From CBDDIP01 sp965279405 (lineage in GTDB: Bacteria; Actinomycetota; Acidimicrobiia; Acidimicrobiales; Ilumatobacteraceae), in contig OZ257157.1 of NCBI GenBank assembly GCA_965279405.1, forward strand, positions 1,922,001-1,986,000: 64,000 nt of DNA. The letters run 5' to 3'. Positions within the stretch are counted from its first letter, which is position 1. Each line of letters opens with the position of its first letter. Under the pieces are notes generated by a model. That model was given only the letters and a program-made list of their open reading frames with translations. It was not told the origin of the DNA and searched no databases. Shown here piece after piece: positions 33,401 through 43,237 of this stretch. Both the position numbers and the translations under genes were made by a program.

Positions 33401-34161
33401 GGCTGGAGCTTCGTCGTCGGCGAGACGTTCGGATCGTGCGTGATGAACTTGGCGAAGCAGTTGTCGCGATCGATGCCGTGGTCGGTGCAGAACACGAGCG
33501 CCTCGTCCGGGGTGTTGAACGGGATCGGGACGATGTCCACCCAGAGGTCGGTCGTCTTGTAGTTGTAGTCACCGCTGAACAGCAGCAGCGTGCCGAACTC
33601 GTTGACCAGGTTGGCGTGGTTGTTGACGATGTCCGCGTTCGTGTAGATGATCCCGTCGTCCTCGATGCCCTCGCGCTTGGCGGAGAGCTGCGGCACCCAG
33701 AACCCGACCAACGACTCGACCGCCGGACGATCGGCGTCGCGGTTGGCCGCGAGCTGCGTCAGCGGATCGGGAGGCGTCGTGACAGGTGCGGTCTCGGGTG
33801 TGGTGACCGGCGTGGTCGCCGGCACCGTGTCGATCACCGGCGTCGTCGAGTCGGTCGGAGGCACCACGAGCACGCTGCCGCCCGGATCGGTGGCCGGGAC
33901 GTCGGTTGCCGCGACGGTCTCCGTCGGCGAGGTCGCCGTACCCGTCGAGTCTTCCTTGGTGACGAGGCGTGTGACGAAGAACGAGCCGACGGCGAGGGCG
34001 ACGAAGCCGGCGCCGTAGGCCAGCCACGGCACGGGCTTCTGCGCACGCGACGCCACGGTCTGCACCAGCGGCGCCTGGTCGCCGGCGAGCCCGGTGCCGC
34101 ACACCGCGCAGAACTGCGCACCCGGGTGGTTGGCCGACCCGCAGCTCGGACAGGCGCTCAT
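33397..34161 (-). CDS. Zinc-ribbon membrane protein
   Basis: A 254-residue protein. CPSCGSANHPGAQFCAVCG (residues 4-22) is a double CxxC zinc ribbon, followed by one membrane helix (about 46-65) and a Thr/Pro-rich linker (70-130). The external domain, about residues 135-254, has no recognised family; readable parts are SLVGFWVPQLSAKREGIEDDG and LLLFSGDYNYKTTDLWVDI. It overlaps the NagZ-like gene by four bases and probably works with it at the cell surface. Confidence 0.78.
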   Translation of the reverse strand: MSACPSCGSANHPGAQFCAVCGTGLAGDQAPLVQTVASRAQKPVPWLAYGAGFVALAVGSFFVTRLVTKEDSTGTATSPTETVAATDVPATDPGGSVLVVPPTDSTTPVIDTVPATTPVTTPETAPVTTPPDPLTQLAANRDADRPAVESLVGFWVPQLSAKREGIEDDGIIYTNADIVNNHANLVNEFGTLLLFSGDYNYKTTDLWVDIVPIPFNTPDEALVFCTDHGIDRDNCFAKFITHDPNVSPTTKLQP

Positions 34162-34174
34162 GCCGCAACCGCAA

Positions 34175-35389
34175 TCATGACGGCACCATAGCGATGGCGC
34201 CTCGGCGACGAGCGTCGTCGGCGAAGCCGGTGAGCGCCGCGAGCAGCACGCCGATCAGGCCGAGCGTCGTGACGATGTGCGGCTTGCCGTCGAACGAGCC
34301 GGGGTTGGCGAACCCGACGCCCGCGTTGACGGCTGCGCTCGCGCTGAGCTCGTGGCGCAGTGAGCCGAGCCACAGGGCTCCGGTCACGATGCCCGCACCG
34401 AGCGCGAGCGAGAGCCCCCACCGGCGACGGTTGAGGAAGCCGACGACGCCGGCGAGCAGGAGCACGGCGAGGGCGCCCACGCGGCACCACACGAACACGG
34501 TGGCGGCGGAGGCAGAGCTGGTGAAGTTGTCGCCGAAGGCCGTGCCGTTGATCGGGATCAGCGGCCCGAGCGCGAGTGCGATCGCCGATGTCGTTCCCAG
34601 TGCGGTCACCATCGGGTTCACCGGCAGACCACCGTCGTACCCGGCTGCACCGAGCGAGACGAGGAAGGTGATCACACCGAGCGCGCCAGCACCGACGAGC
34701 ACGTAGAAGCCGACTTCGTTCGTGAACCTGCCGGTGCCGAGCAACCCGTCGCGGAACGCCTGCAGGAACGCCAGCTCCCACCCGACGGCGAGCGCCGAGA
34801 TCGATGCGACGGCGAGGCCTGCGCCTCCGGCGAGGCCGACCCCTTCTCGTCTGCTGGCCGCGGCAAAGGCCGCGCCGACGACGAGCACCAACGCGGCGAC
34901 GACGAGCGCGGTGCGCACGTTGAACACGATGTCGTCGAGCTTGAACGCCTGGTCGTTGGTGTCCGTGGCGATGGTGAAGTTGTCGAGGAGCACACCGGCG
35001 ACCGTGGCCGCCGCGGCGAGCACCGCGAGCACGACGACGGCGGCAGCGCTCGACGTCGGAGCGACCGCAGGGTCGACGATCGGCAGCTCGCCCGTGTGGC
35101 CCGAGCCCGGCGCGTACGGCTGCTCGTCGGTGTGGTGCACCTGCCACGCGCCGCCGAGGCCGGGGTCCCACGCGTTCGGTGTCGGTTGGTAGGTCGGCAC
35201 GGTCTGCTCGACCACGCTGAGCGGCGTGGTGATGCTCGCGGTCGCCGGTGTCGACGCCGGTGTCGTGGGCGCTGGCGGAGGCGGCGGGCTCGGTGGCGCG
35301 GCGAACGTCGCAGTGCTCGTCGGCGTGCCGCATTCGGCGCAGAACTTCTGCCCCGGCTGCGTCGTGGCTCCGCACGTCGAACAGAACAT
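34175..35389 (-). CDS. Zinc-ribbon multi-pass membrane protein
   Basis: A 404-residue protein starting MFCSTCGATTQPGQKFCAEC, a zinc ribbon with two CxxC pairs, then a long Pro/Thr linker (30-110) and about eight membrane helices from residue 117 on. No known family is recognised for the membrane part. ATG 35389 follows GGGAAG by about seven bases. It is 13 bases upstream of the other zinc-ribbon gene, so both belong to one transcript together with the NagZ-like gene. Confidence 0.78.
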   Translation of the reverse strand: MFCSTCGATTQPGQKFCAECGTPTSTATFAAPPSPPPPPAPTTPASTPATASITTPLSVVEQTVPTYQPTPNAWDPGLGGAWQVHHTDEQPYAPGSGHTGELPIVDPAVAPTSSAAAVVVLAVLAAAATVAGVLLDNFTIATDTNDQAFKLDDIVFNVRTALVVAALVLVVGAAFAAASRREGVGLAGGAGLAVASISALAVGWELAFLQAFRDGLLGTGRFTNEVGFYVLVGAGALGVITFLVSLGAAGYDGGLPVNPMVTALGTTSAIALALGPLIPINGTAFGDNFTSSASAATVFVWCRVGALAVLLLAGVVGFLNRRRWGLSLALGAGIVTGALWLGSLRHELSASAAVNAGVGFANPGSFDGKPHIVTTLGLIGVLLAALTGFADDARRRGAIAMVPS

Positions 35390-35412
35390 CCGCTTCCCTT
35401 CCCTCGTCGTGG

Positions 35413-35462
35413 CCCGCCGCCCTGATCGGCGGGGGTGTCGGACTCGCTGGTACGTCCGACAC
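35413..35462 (-). terminator. Double hairpin after the GGDEF gene
   Basis: Two stems stand side by side: gtgtcggac (35435-35443) with gtccgacac (35454-35462), and cccgccg (35413-35419) with cggcggg (35427-35433). On the minus strand they come 38 bases after the stop of the GGDEF gene, as expected for its terminator, and before the next gene. No T-run is present. Confidence 0.6.
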
Positions 35463-35499
35463 GGTTGCCTGGTTCGCGGCCGATCGTAGTAGCGCGGCC

Positions 35500-37569
35500 C
35501 TACGTCAGCTCGTTCGTCTCCCACGCGGTGGCCGTCAGGTTGCTCTGCGCGTAGCGCTCGGCGAGTCGCTGCAACAGGAAGCTCTCGAACTCGTCGGCGG
35601 GCAGCGCCGGCGCGTAGAGGTGGCCCTGCTGGCGGACGCAGCCGAGCGCGATGAGCGCGTCGGCCTGAGCGCCGGTCTCGACGCCATCCGCGGTCACGGC
35701 GAAGCCGATCTCGCGCACCACGGCGATGATCGAGCGGACGATGGCGCGGTCGTGGGGGTGGGTGATGATCGTGTCGATCGAGACGCGGTCGATGCGCACC
35801 TCGTCGAGCGGCAGCCGCCGCAGCAGGCTGAGCGATGACACGCCGCGAGCGAAGTCGTCGAGGCAGACGCGGCCGCCGCGAGCGCGGAACGCAGCGAGGT
35901 TGGCGGCAGCAGCCGGCAGGTCGGCGATGACGGCGGCCTCGCGCACGTCGACGGTGAGCAACGAGGGATCGAGGCCCTGCACCAGTTGGTCGATCGGGTT
36001 GTCGCGCCACGAGCGCTCGGTGGCTTCGGGCGCGACGTTGATGCGGAACCGGAACCCGTCGGGCAGACCGAGCATCGCCAGGCGGCGGATCTGCGGGCGT
36101 GCGCCGTTGAGCACGCGGTCGGTGATCCGCTCCAGCAGGCCGGCGCGGGCTGCCAGCGCGATGAAGTCCTGTGCCGGTACCACCTTGCCGTTGCGGCGCA
36201 CCCAACGGGCCAGCAGCTCGGCGCCGACGATGTGGCCGGAGCTGGCGTCGATCTCCGGTTGGAAGTACGGCATGATCTCGCCGTCGTCGATCGCCCGGCG
36301 CAGTGCCTGCTCCGCCTCGAGTCGATCGACGAGCTCGCGCTGCATCGAGCCGTCGAACATCTCCATCCGGTTGCGGCCGTTCTTCTTCGCGCGGTACAGC
36401 GCAGCGTTCGCGTGGCGCATCAGCTCGGCGGCGGTGGTGCCGTGCAACGGTGCCGCGGCCACGCCGATGCTGACCGACGACGGCATCTCGCGCGCTTCCG
36501 CGTGCACGGGTTGTCCGAGCACGCCGACGAGTCGACTGGCCACCGCGCTCGCCGCGGCGAGATCGAGACCGGGCAGGGCGATGACGAACTCGTCGCCGCC
36601 GATGCGGCCCGACACGGAGCCCGCTTCGGTGCCGCGCGCGATGCGATCGGCGATGACGCTGATGAACTGGTCGCCACCGCGGTGACCGAGCGCGTCGTTG
36701 ATCGACTTGAAGTGGTCGAGGTCGCAGAACAGCAACGCAACCGGTCGCCGCTCGCTGGCCGCGGCGACGAGCCGTTCGATCTCGTCGAACGCGCCGCGAC
36801 GGTTGCGCAGCCCGGTCAGCGGGTCGTGGGTCGCCTGATGGGTCAGCTGGTGGATGCTCGCCGCCAGCTGCTGGTTGACCGCCGTCAGCTGCTGGCGATC
36901 CGTGGCGAGCTGCTGCACGAGTGCGTCGCTGCGCTGCTGCAGGTGGATGGTGCGGTAGACGGCGCGGCTGAGCACGCGGTGCAATGCGATGAGCGAGGCG
37001 GCGAAGAACACGGCGACGACGGCCAGCGCGCGGAAGCGCGCCTCGCCGGTGGCGTACAGGCCGGCAGCGGACAGGGCGGAGAGCGGCACGGCGACGGCGA
37101 GGTACATGTCGAGACGGCCGGCGGTGACGATCGCCGCCATGCACGCCATGCACGCCGGGAACAGCACCAGCAGCATCAGGACGTCGACGCCGCGGTCGGC
37201 GCCGAGCCACGGGCACAACCCGAAGAGCACACCGATCGCGGCGTGCGCGGCGCCGACGAGCAGCACCACCCACATCGGTGGCACGCTGCGGTCGGCTTCC
37301 TCCGCTTCGGCGACGGTGGTGCGCCGATGAGCGCGGACGGCGACGAGCACGAGCGCGGTGGCGACGACGGACGTGAGGATCCACCAGCCGACGCGGGCCT
37401 CGTCCACCTCGTTGCGCAGCAGCGCGCCGACGACGAGCGCGAACGGGACGAGGAACCAGCTCGACGGGGCGAGGTTGGCGACCACGCCGTCGAGGGCGCG
37501 AGCGCGCGAGAACGGTGTGCGCTGCGCATCCCCGATCGGATCGGGTTGTCCGATGATTGCTTCCGCCAC
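35500..37569 (-). CDS. GGDEF protein with degraded EAL domain
   Basis: A 689-residue membrane protein with about seven N-terminal helices (residues 37-200), a coiled linker (205-245), a GGDEF domain (246-405) with intact GGDEF at 324-328, and an EAL-type domain (420-665). The latter is altered: EAL reads ELL (451-453), DDFG reads DDFA (571-574) and the catalytic lysine of the KIDR motif is Arg592 (RIDR). The first domain should make cyclic di-GMP; the second may only bind it or be weakly active. Loss of activity is inferred from family knowledge. A double hairpin follows the gene. Confidence 0.88.
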   Translation of the reverse strand: MAEAIIGQPDPIGDAQRTPFSRARALDGVVANLAPSSWFLVPFALVVGALLRNEVDEARVGWWILTSVVATALVLVAVRAHRRTTVAEAEEADRSVPPMWVVLLVGAAHAAIGVLFGLCPWLGADRGVDVLMLLVLFPACMACMAAIVTAGRLDMYLAVAVPLSALSAAGLYATGEARFRALAVVAVFFAASLIALHRVLSRAVYRTIHLQQRSDALVQQLATDRQQLTAVNQQLAASIHQLTHQATHDPLTGLRNRRGAFDEIERLVAAASERRPVALLFCDLDHFKSINDALGHRGGDQFISVIADRIARGTEAGSVSGRIGGDEFVIALPGLDLAAASAVASRLVGVLGQPVHAEAREMPSSVSIGVAAAPLHGTTAAELMRHANAALYRAKKNGRNRMEMFDGSMQRELVDRLEAEQALRRAIDDGEIMPYFQPEIDASSGHIVGAELLARWVRRNGKVVPAQDFIALAARAGLLERITDRVLNGARPQIRRLAMLGLPDGFRFRINVAPEATERSWRDNPIDQLVQGLDPSLLTVDVREAAVIADLPAAAANLAAFRARGGRVCLDDFARGVSSLSLLRRLPLDEVRIDRVSIDTIITHPHDRAIVRSIIAVVREIGFAVTADGVETGAQADALIALGCVRQQGHLYAPALPADEFESFLLQRLAERYAQSNLTATAWETNELT

Positions 37570-37775
37570 GCTGTCTGCCCTACCCCGACTGGGCGGCTTC
37601 GAGCACAGGGCGTGATCGGATCCGCACGGTCTGCGTCAGACTATGCCGGTCACGTTCCGTGATCAACCCAACCCTGCCCGTGCCGCGCACCAGATCAGCA
37701 CCCACGTCGACGCAGCGTGAGATCCGACGGCAGCGCACCACCGTGGGCGGCGGGCGTGTGCGGCAGACTGCAACG

Positions 37776-38693
37776 ATGCGTGGCCGGTTCGCCCCGTCGC
37801 CGACCGGCGATCTCCACCTCGGCAACCTGCGCACGGCGCTCGTTGCCTGGCTCAGCGCGCGGTCGCAGGGCGGCGGGTTCGTCGTGCGCATGGAGGATCT
37901 CGATCGGATGACCTCGTCGCCTGCCCACAAGCGCGCCCAGCTCGCCGCCCTCTCGGCGCTGGGGATCGACTGGGACGGCGAGGTCGTGCGCCAATCGGAT
38001 CGGCACGGCCGACACCGCGACGCGATCGAGGCGCTGCGCGCAGCGGGACGCGTGTACGAGTGCTTCTGCACCAGGCGTGAGATCCGCGACGCGATCAGTG
38101 CGCCGCACGGGGCAGACGCGACCGATCACTACCCCGGCACGTGCCGTGAGCTGAGCGACGCGGCGCGCGCCGAACGTCGTGCCGCCGGACGCGCGCCGGC
38201 GCTTCGCCTGCGTGCCGACGAAGCACGGGTCACCATCGACGACGCGATCGCCGGATCGTTCTCCGGGGTGGCGAGCGACGTGGTCCTCCGACGCAACGAC
38301 GGCGTGCCCGCGTACAACCTCGCCGTCGTCGTCGACGATGACGACCAGGGCATCACGGAGGTGGTGCGCGGCGACGACCTGCTGGCGGTGACCCCCGCAC
38401 AGGTGACGATCCAACGGCTGCTCGGCGTGCCCCGTCCGCGGTACGCGCACGTGCCGATGGTGCTCGCCCCGGACGGCACGCGCCTGGCCAAGCGACACGG
38501 CGCGGTGACGCTCGACGATCTGGCCGCGCGCGGCGACGATGCGACCGTCGTTCGGACCTGGCTGGCCGTTGGCCTCGGGCTCGCCGAACCGGGTGAACGA
38601 GTGACCGCCGCGCAGCTCGTCGAGCGCTTCGATCTCACTCGCATCCCGGCGGCACCACTGCGGCTCAGCGCTGCGGACCTGCTCGATCGGTAG
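37776..38693 (+). CDS. gluQ: Glutamyl-Q tRNA(Asp) synthetase
   Basis: A 305-residue truncated GluRS-like enzyme that charges glutamate onto queuosine of tRNA-Asp. The HIGH motif is HLGN (14-17) within FAPSPTGDLHLGNLRTAL, the KMSKS-like motif is RLAKRHG, and the zinc site of the family is present as C96-x-C98, Y119 and C123. The anticodon-binding domain of GluRS is missing, as expected. The ATG at 37776 begins exactly at the family N-terminus. No other queuosine gene is in the window. Confidence 0.9.
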   Translation: MRGRFAPSPTGDLHLGNLRTALVAWLSARSQGGGFVVRMEDLDRMTSSPAHKRAQLAALSALGIDWDGEVVRQSDRHGRHRDAIEALRAAGRVYECFCTRREIRDAISAPHGADATDHYPGTCRELSDAARAERRAAGRAPALRLRADEARVTIDDAIAGSFSGVASDVVLRRNDGVPAYNLAVVVDDDDQGITEVVRGDDLLAVTPAQVTIQRLLGVPRPRYAHVPMVLAPDGTRLAKRHGAVTLDDLAARGDDATVVRTWLAVGLGLAEPGERVTAAQLVERFDLTRIPAAPLRLSAADLLDR

Positions 38694-38704
38694 CGTTGCC
38701 CGCC

Positions 38705-39298
38705 ATGACCGGGCACGATCGAGGCGACCTGCAACGGATCTTCGGCTACGTCGACGCGGTGGACACGAGTGACGCAGCGATCCGCGAGGTGGCGCCGGAG
38801 ATCCTGGCGATGCCGTTCTGGACCGCGGAGTTCTGCGACACGGTGGTCCGCGCGGCCGAGGCGATCGGCGTCTTCGAGCCGCAGCCGGGCGATCCCGTTC
38901 CCGGTCACGAGGTTTCGTTGGCGGTGATCAGCCCGAAGCTCTTCGAGACGGTCGAGCAGGACATCGGCATGCGCATCTGGCCGCAGCTGCAGGAGCACTG
39001 GCCCTACGTCGACTACCACGGGCTGCGTGACGCGTTCGTCATCCGCTACGCCCCTGGCGAGCAGGAGCATCTGCGCATCCACCACGACGTGGCGCAGGTG
39101 TCCGGCTCGGTGAAGTTGAACCAGGGGTACGTCGGCGCCGAGCTCTCGTTCCCGCGGCAGGGCTTCACCAACGCCGACCTCGCGGTCGGTGAACTGGTCG
39201 CGTGGCCCTCGATGGTCACCCATCCGCACGAGACGCTGCGGTTGATCACCGGTGTGAAATACGCGCTCACGATCTGGTTCGAGTTGCCCAGCTTCTGA
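38705..39298 (+). CDS. 2OG-Fe(II) dioxygenase-like protein
   Basis: A 197-residue protein with a prolyl-hydroxylase-like core. The facial triad can be read as H-x-D in RIHHDVAQ and a distal His in THPHETLRL, followed by TGVKYALTIWF, where a Lys or Arg would bind 2-oxoglutarate. The conserved flow FVIRYAPGEQEHLRIHHD...GGELSFPRQ-like is typical of P4Hc domains. Substrate unknown. ATG 38705 lies nine bases beyond the gluQ stop, and the two may be co-transcribed. Confidence 0.8.
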   Translation: MTGHDRGDLQRIFGYVDAVDTSDAAIREVAPEILAMPFWTAEFCDTVVRAAEAIGVFEPQPGDPVPGHEVSLAVISPKLFETVEQDIGMRIWPQLQEHWPYVDYHGLRDAFVIRYAPGEQEHLRIHHDVAQVSGSVKLNQGYVGAELSFPRQGFTNADLAVGELVAWPSMVTHPHETLRLITGVKYALTIWFELPSF

Positions 39299-39417
39299 TC
39301 GACAGGGTCAGTAGGATCGGCGATGGCAGGGTTCGTTTTCGTGCTCGATCAGCCGTGCACCCGGCTCGGTGGCAGGCCCGAGCGGCAGGCAAGTGAAAGG
39401 TCAGGCGAAGGATCGCA

Positions 39418-40332
39418 ATGCAACGTCAGCGGGCCATCTCGATCGCAGCGTGGAGCGTGCCGGTCGCGCTGTTGATGCTGTCGTCGTGCTCGCAGTCGGG
39501 CAACGAAGCGTCCGCAGCGAGCGCCGCGCCGATCACGCTGTCGGGTCTGCCGACACCGACGCCGTCGGTCACCACCGTGGCGCCGACCACCGAGGCACCC
39601 ACCACCACCGAGCAGCCGACCACCACCACCGAGGCGCCCACGACGACGGCGGCGCCCACCACCACGTTGCCGCCCAACGTCGAGGTCGTCGGCGCGTTCC
39701 CCACCCCGCTCGAGGCCGTCGGTCAGCGCAGCGGCGAGGCCACCAAGCTCATCCAGATGCGCCTGTCGCAGCTCGGCTTCTGGTTGTCCGCCGCGGACGG
39801 CAAGTACGGCCTCACCACCAAGCAAGCAGTGATGGCGTTCCAGAAGTACATCGGGCTGCCCGCGACCGCCGAGGTCGACGCGGCCACCGCCGCGTACCTG
39901 ACCAACTTCCCGGAGAAGGCGCACGGCCTCACCGACAGCGGAACGCTCGTCGAGGTGGACAAGGCCCGCCAGCTCGTCTTCATCGTCGTCGATGGCAAGA
40001 CGCAGTGGGCCTTCAACACCTCCACGGCCAACGGCAAGCCGTACGAAGAGGAAGACAAGAACACGCCCGGCGAGATCATCAAGGGCGTGGCGATCACGCC
40101 CGACGGTCTGTTCAAGGTCAACCGTGAGCGACCCGAAGGCTGGTGGGAGGGCGACCTCGGCGAGATCTACCGCCCGAAGTACTTCAACGGTGGCATCGCG
40201 CTGCACGGTTCCAACAGCATCCCCAACTACCCGGCCTCGCACGGCTGCGTTCGCCTCAGCGTTCCGGCCATGGACTTCGTCTGGGCCTCCGGCCTGGTGC
40301 CCAAAGGCATGACCGTGTGGGTGCACAGCTGA
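39418..40332 (+). CDS. L,D-transpeptidase lipoprotein with peptidoglycan-binding domain
   Basis: A 304-residue lipoprotein (VALLMLSSCSQ), Thr/Pro linker, a PG-binding type 1 domain (about 100-165: LIQMRLSQLGFWLSAADGKYG) and a YkuD catalytic domain. The active site is ASHGCVRLS, Cys277, preceded by GGIALHGSNSIPN. The enzyme makes 3-3 crosslinks in peptidoglycan or anchors proteins to it. The beta-galactosidase gene begins one base after its stop, an unusual but tight arrangement. Confidence 0.9.
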   Translation: MQRQRAISIAAWSVPVALLMLSSCSQSGNEASAASAAPITLSGLPTPTPSVTTVAPTTEAPTTTEQPTTTTEAPTTTAAPTTTLPPNVEVVGAFPTPLEAVGQRSGEATKLIQMRLSQLGFWLSAADGKYGLTTKQAVMAFQKYIGLPATAEVDAATAAYLTNFPEKAHGLTDSGTLVEVDKARQLVFIVVDGKTQWAFNTSTANGKPYEEEDKNTPGEIIKGVAITPDGLFKVNRERPEGWWEGDLGEIYRPKYFNGGIALHGSNSIPNYPASHGCVRLSVPAMDFVWASGLVPKGMTVWVHS

Positions 40333-40333
40333 C

Positions 40334-43237
40334 GTGCTCCCGCACATCGGGGAGATGCGGCCGTGGGCCGACCCCGGGCTGCTGGCGCTCCACCGGCTGA
40401 CGCTCGGCAGCAGCGACACCGCACCCATCCGCCCCGCTGATCGACGCTCGTTGAACGGGCGCTGGCGGTTCCGTCTGTTCGATCACCCCGATGCGGTGCC
40501 GGCCACGGCGCTGCGCGGTTCGACGGCGCGATGGGCCGAGGTGGCCGTGCCCGGCAACTGGACGATGCAGGACGTCGGCGACGCGCCGCACTACACGAAC
40601 GTGCAGATGCCGTTCGACGGTCCGCCCCCGGTGCTGCCCGATCGCAACCCCACCGGTGTCCACCGGCGCACGTTCGCCATCCCGGCTGTGTGGCTGCGCC
40701 GGCAGACCGTGCTGCACGTCGGCGGCGCGGAGAGCGTGCACGCGGTGTGGGTGAACGGTGCGTTCGCCGGCTACGGCACTGACAGCCGGCTGCCGAGCGA
40801 GTACGACATCAGCGCCCACGTGCGCGCCGGTGAGAACGAGATCGCCATCGTCGTCGTGCGCTTCAGCGCGCAGAGCTACGTGGAAGACCAGGACCAGTGG
40901 TGGATGGCCGGGCTGCACCGCGACGTGCACCTCGAGTCGCGCTCGCTCGTGCGGCTGGCCGACGTGCGTTGTGCTGCGTCGCTCGACCTCGAGGCCGGCA
41001 CGGGCACGCTCACCGTCGACGCCCACGTCGGCTTCGCCGGCGCGCCGGAGCCGGGCTGCGTCGTCGAGGCAACCCTGTTCGCGCCGAACGGCAAGCGCGT
41101 CGGGCGCGTGCAGCGCGGCACGGTGCCGCACGCCTTCGCCCAGCCGTACGTGTTCACGGGTCACCGCGTGGCGCTCACCTTCGACGTCGCGAAGGCGCGT
41201 GCGTGGTCGGCCGAGCACCCGGACCGCTATCGCGTCGAGGCGCGCCTCCTGCGCGGCGGGGTCGTCGTCGATGGTCGCGACGTGCAGGTCGGATTCCGCA
41301 ACGTGGAGGTGCGCGACCGCCAGTTGCTCGTCAACGGGCAGCCGGTGTGGATCTTCGGCGTCAACCGCCACGACCACCACCCCACCCGCGGCGGTGCCGT
41401 CACCGTCGACGACATGCGCGCCGATCTGCTGTCGATGCGGCGTCACAACATCACCGCCGTGCGCACGTCGCACTACCCGAACGACCCGCGGTTCCTCGAC
41501 CTGTGCGACGAGCTCGGCTTGTACGTGATCGACGAAGCGAACATCGAGAGCCACGCCTACAACACCAGCCTGTGCAACGACCCGCGCTACGAGGCGACCT
41601 GGCTCGCGCGTGGCACGCGCATGGTGGCCCGCGACCGCAACCACCCGTCGATCATCCTGTGGAGCCTCGGCAACGAGAGCGGCTACGGCGTGCACCACGA
41701 CGCGTTGGCCGGTGCCATCCGCTTCCTCGACCCATCGCGGCCGTTGCACTACGAGGGTGCGGTGCTCCACGCCGGGTGGACGAAGGGCGGCCTGGCGGCC
41801 ACCGACGTCGTCTGCCCGATGTACCCGACCATCGACGCCATCCAGCGCTACGGCGCCGAGGGACGCGGGCAGCGCCCACTGATCATGTGCGAGTACAGCC
41901 ACGCGATGGGCAACTCGAACGGCTCGTTGGCCGACTACTGGAAGGTGATCACCACCACGCCCGGGCTGCAGGGCGGGTTCATCTGGGAGTGGATGGACCA
42001 CGGTCTCGTCCAGCGCCTGCCGGACGGTTCGACGCGCCTGGCCTTCGGCGGGCAGTTCGGCGATCAGCCCAACGACGGCAACTTCGTCGCCGATGGCCTC
42101 GTCGGCAGCTGGGGCGAACCGCACCCGGCGATGCGCGAGGTGGCGTGGGTCTACCGCCCGGTCACCGTCGAGCTCGCCGCCGTTCGAGGACGTGCGACTC
42201 GGTTGCGCGTCACCAACCGCCAGTCGTTCACCGGTCTCGAGGGGCTGCGCGCCGGCTGGGGTCTGCGCGTCGACGGGGAGCTGGTCGCCAGCGGCGTGCT
42301 GCGCCTGCCCGCCATCGCCCCACACGCGTCCGCGCTCGTCGACGTGCCGGTCGAGGTGCCCAGCACCGACGGCGAGGTGCACCTGTCGGTGCGCTTCGAC
42401 TCGCGACACGACACCCCGTGGGCCCGTGCCGGGCATCTGGTCGCCTGGGATCAGGTGACGCTGCGCGGTGCTCGTCGTGGCCGGCCGCCGCGGCTCGTGC
42501 CGACGCCCGACGCGCCGTTGGCGAAGGTCGAACGCGTCCTCGCCTCGCCGGTCGAGCTGTGCGTGTGGCGAGCGGCCACCGACAACGACGGCTTCAAGTT
42601 GATGCCCGATCTGCCGCACGGCGGAGGCAAAGCGTTGCGCCGCTGGCTCGACGCCGAGCTCGATCGGCGGCCCGCAGACGCGGTCCTCGAGCACCACCAC
42701 GAACGCACCGTCCTCGCCGACGGCGCCGTGCACCACCGGCACCGCGTGGTCGTGCCCGAAGAGCTCGCCGACCTGCCCCGCCTCGGCGTCACCTTCGCAC
42801 TGCCGCCACGGTTCCGCATCGTGCGCTGGTTCGGGCGTGGCCCGTACGAGAACTACCCCGACCGCAACAGCGGCGCGGCCCTGGCGGTGTGGGAGCGCGA
42901 GCCCGACGAACCCCCGTACCTCGTGCCGCAGGAGTTCGGGTTGCGCACCGATTGCCGCTGGTTCGAGTGCATCGACCCGAAGACCGGCGTCGCCGTTCGC
43001 GTGGAGGCGGAATCGCCCGGCGCGTTGCACTGCTCGGCGACGCGCTTCACCGCCGACGACCTGTTCGTCGCGTCGAACGCCGAACAGCTGGTGCCCCGTG
43101 CCGGGCTGGTCGTGCACGCCGACCTCGCCCACCGCGGCCTCGGCACGGCCAGCTGCGGCCCGGACGTGCTGCCCGACCACCGCATCGTCGCCGGCACCTA
43201 CGAGCTGTCGTGGGTGCTGCGCTCGATGCAGGGTTAA
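40334..43237 (+). CDS. Beta-galactosidase, GH2 (LacZ-like)
   Basis: A 967-residue glycoside hydrolase family 2 enzyme with the full LacZ layout: N-terminal sugar-binding domain (VAVPGNWTMQDVGDAPHYTN), immunoglobulin-like domain, TIM barrel (NRHDHHPTRGGAVTVDDM), then the C-terminal beta domain (GRGPYENYPDRNSGA). The acid/base Glu is in SLGNESGYG and the nucleophile Glu in MCEYSHAMGNS. No signal peptide is seen, so it acts in the cytoplasm on imported galactosides; no permease or repressor lies next to it. The start is GTG 40334, right after the previous stop. Calling it lacZ would go beyond the evidence. Confidence 0.9.
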   Translation: MLPHIGEMRPWADPGLLALHRLTLGSSDTAPIRPADRRSLNGRWRFRLFDHPDAVPATALRGSTARWAEVAVPGNWTMQDVGDAPHYTNVQMPFDGPPPVLPDRNPTGVHRRTFAIPAVWLRRQTVLHVGGAESVHAVWVNGAFAGYGTDSRLPSEYDISAHVRAGENEIAIVVVRFSAQSYVEDQDQWWMAGLHRDVHLESRSLVRLADVRCAASLDLEAGTGTLTVDAHVGFAGAPEPGCVVEATLFAPNGKRVGRVQRGTVPHAFAQPYVFTGHRVALTFDVAKARAWSAEHPDRYRVEARLLRGGVVVDGRDVQVGFRNVEVRDRQLLVNGQPVWIFGVNRHDHHPTRGGAVTVDDMRADLLSMRRHNITAVRTSHYPNDPRFLDLCDELGLYVIDEANIESHAYNTSLCNDPRYEATWLARGTRMVARDRNHPSIILWSLGNESGYGVHHDALAGAIRFLDPSRPLHYEGAVLHAGWTKGGLAATDVVCPMYPTIDAIQRYGAEGRGQRPLIMCEYSHAMGNSNGSLADYWKVITTTPGLQGGFIWEWMDHGLVQRLPDGSTRLAFGGQFGDQPNDGNFVADGLVGSWGEPHPAMREVAWVYRPVTVELAAVRGRATRLRVTNRQSFTGLEGLRAGWGLRVDGELVASGVLRLPAIAPHASALVDVPVEVPSTDGEVHLSVRFDSRHDTPWARAGHLVAWDQVTLRGARRGRPPRLVPTPDAPLAKVERVLASPVELCVWRAATDNDGFKLMPDLPHGGGKALRRWLDAELDRRPADAVLEHHHERTVLADGAVHHRHRVVVPEELADLPRLGVTFALPPRFRIVRWFGRGPYENYPDRNSGAALAVWEREPDEPPYLVPQEFGLRTDCRWFECIDPKTGVAVRVEAESPGALHCSATRFTADDLFVASNAEQLVPRAGLVVHADLAHRGLGTASCGPDVLPDHRIVAGTYELSWVLRSMQG

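Noticed and set aside
34175..37384. 1069-codon minus-strand frame joining the zinc-ribbon gene with an upstream Arg-rich part
   Set aside because: Only the last 404 codons are protein-like; the upstream part is out of frame with the GGDEF gene it overlaps.
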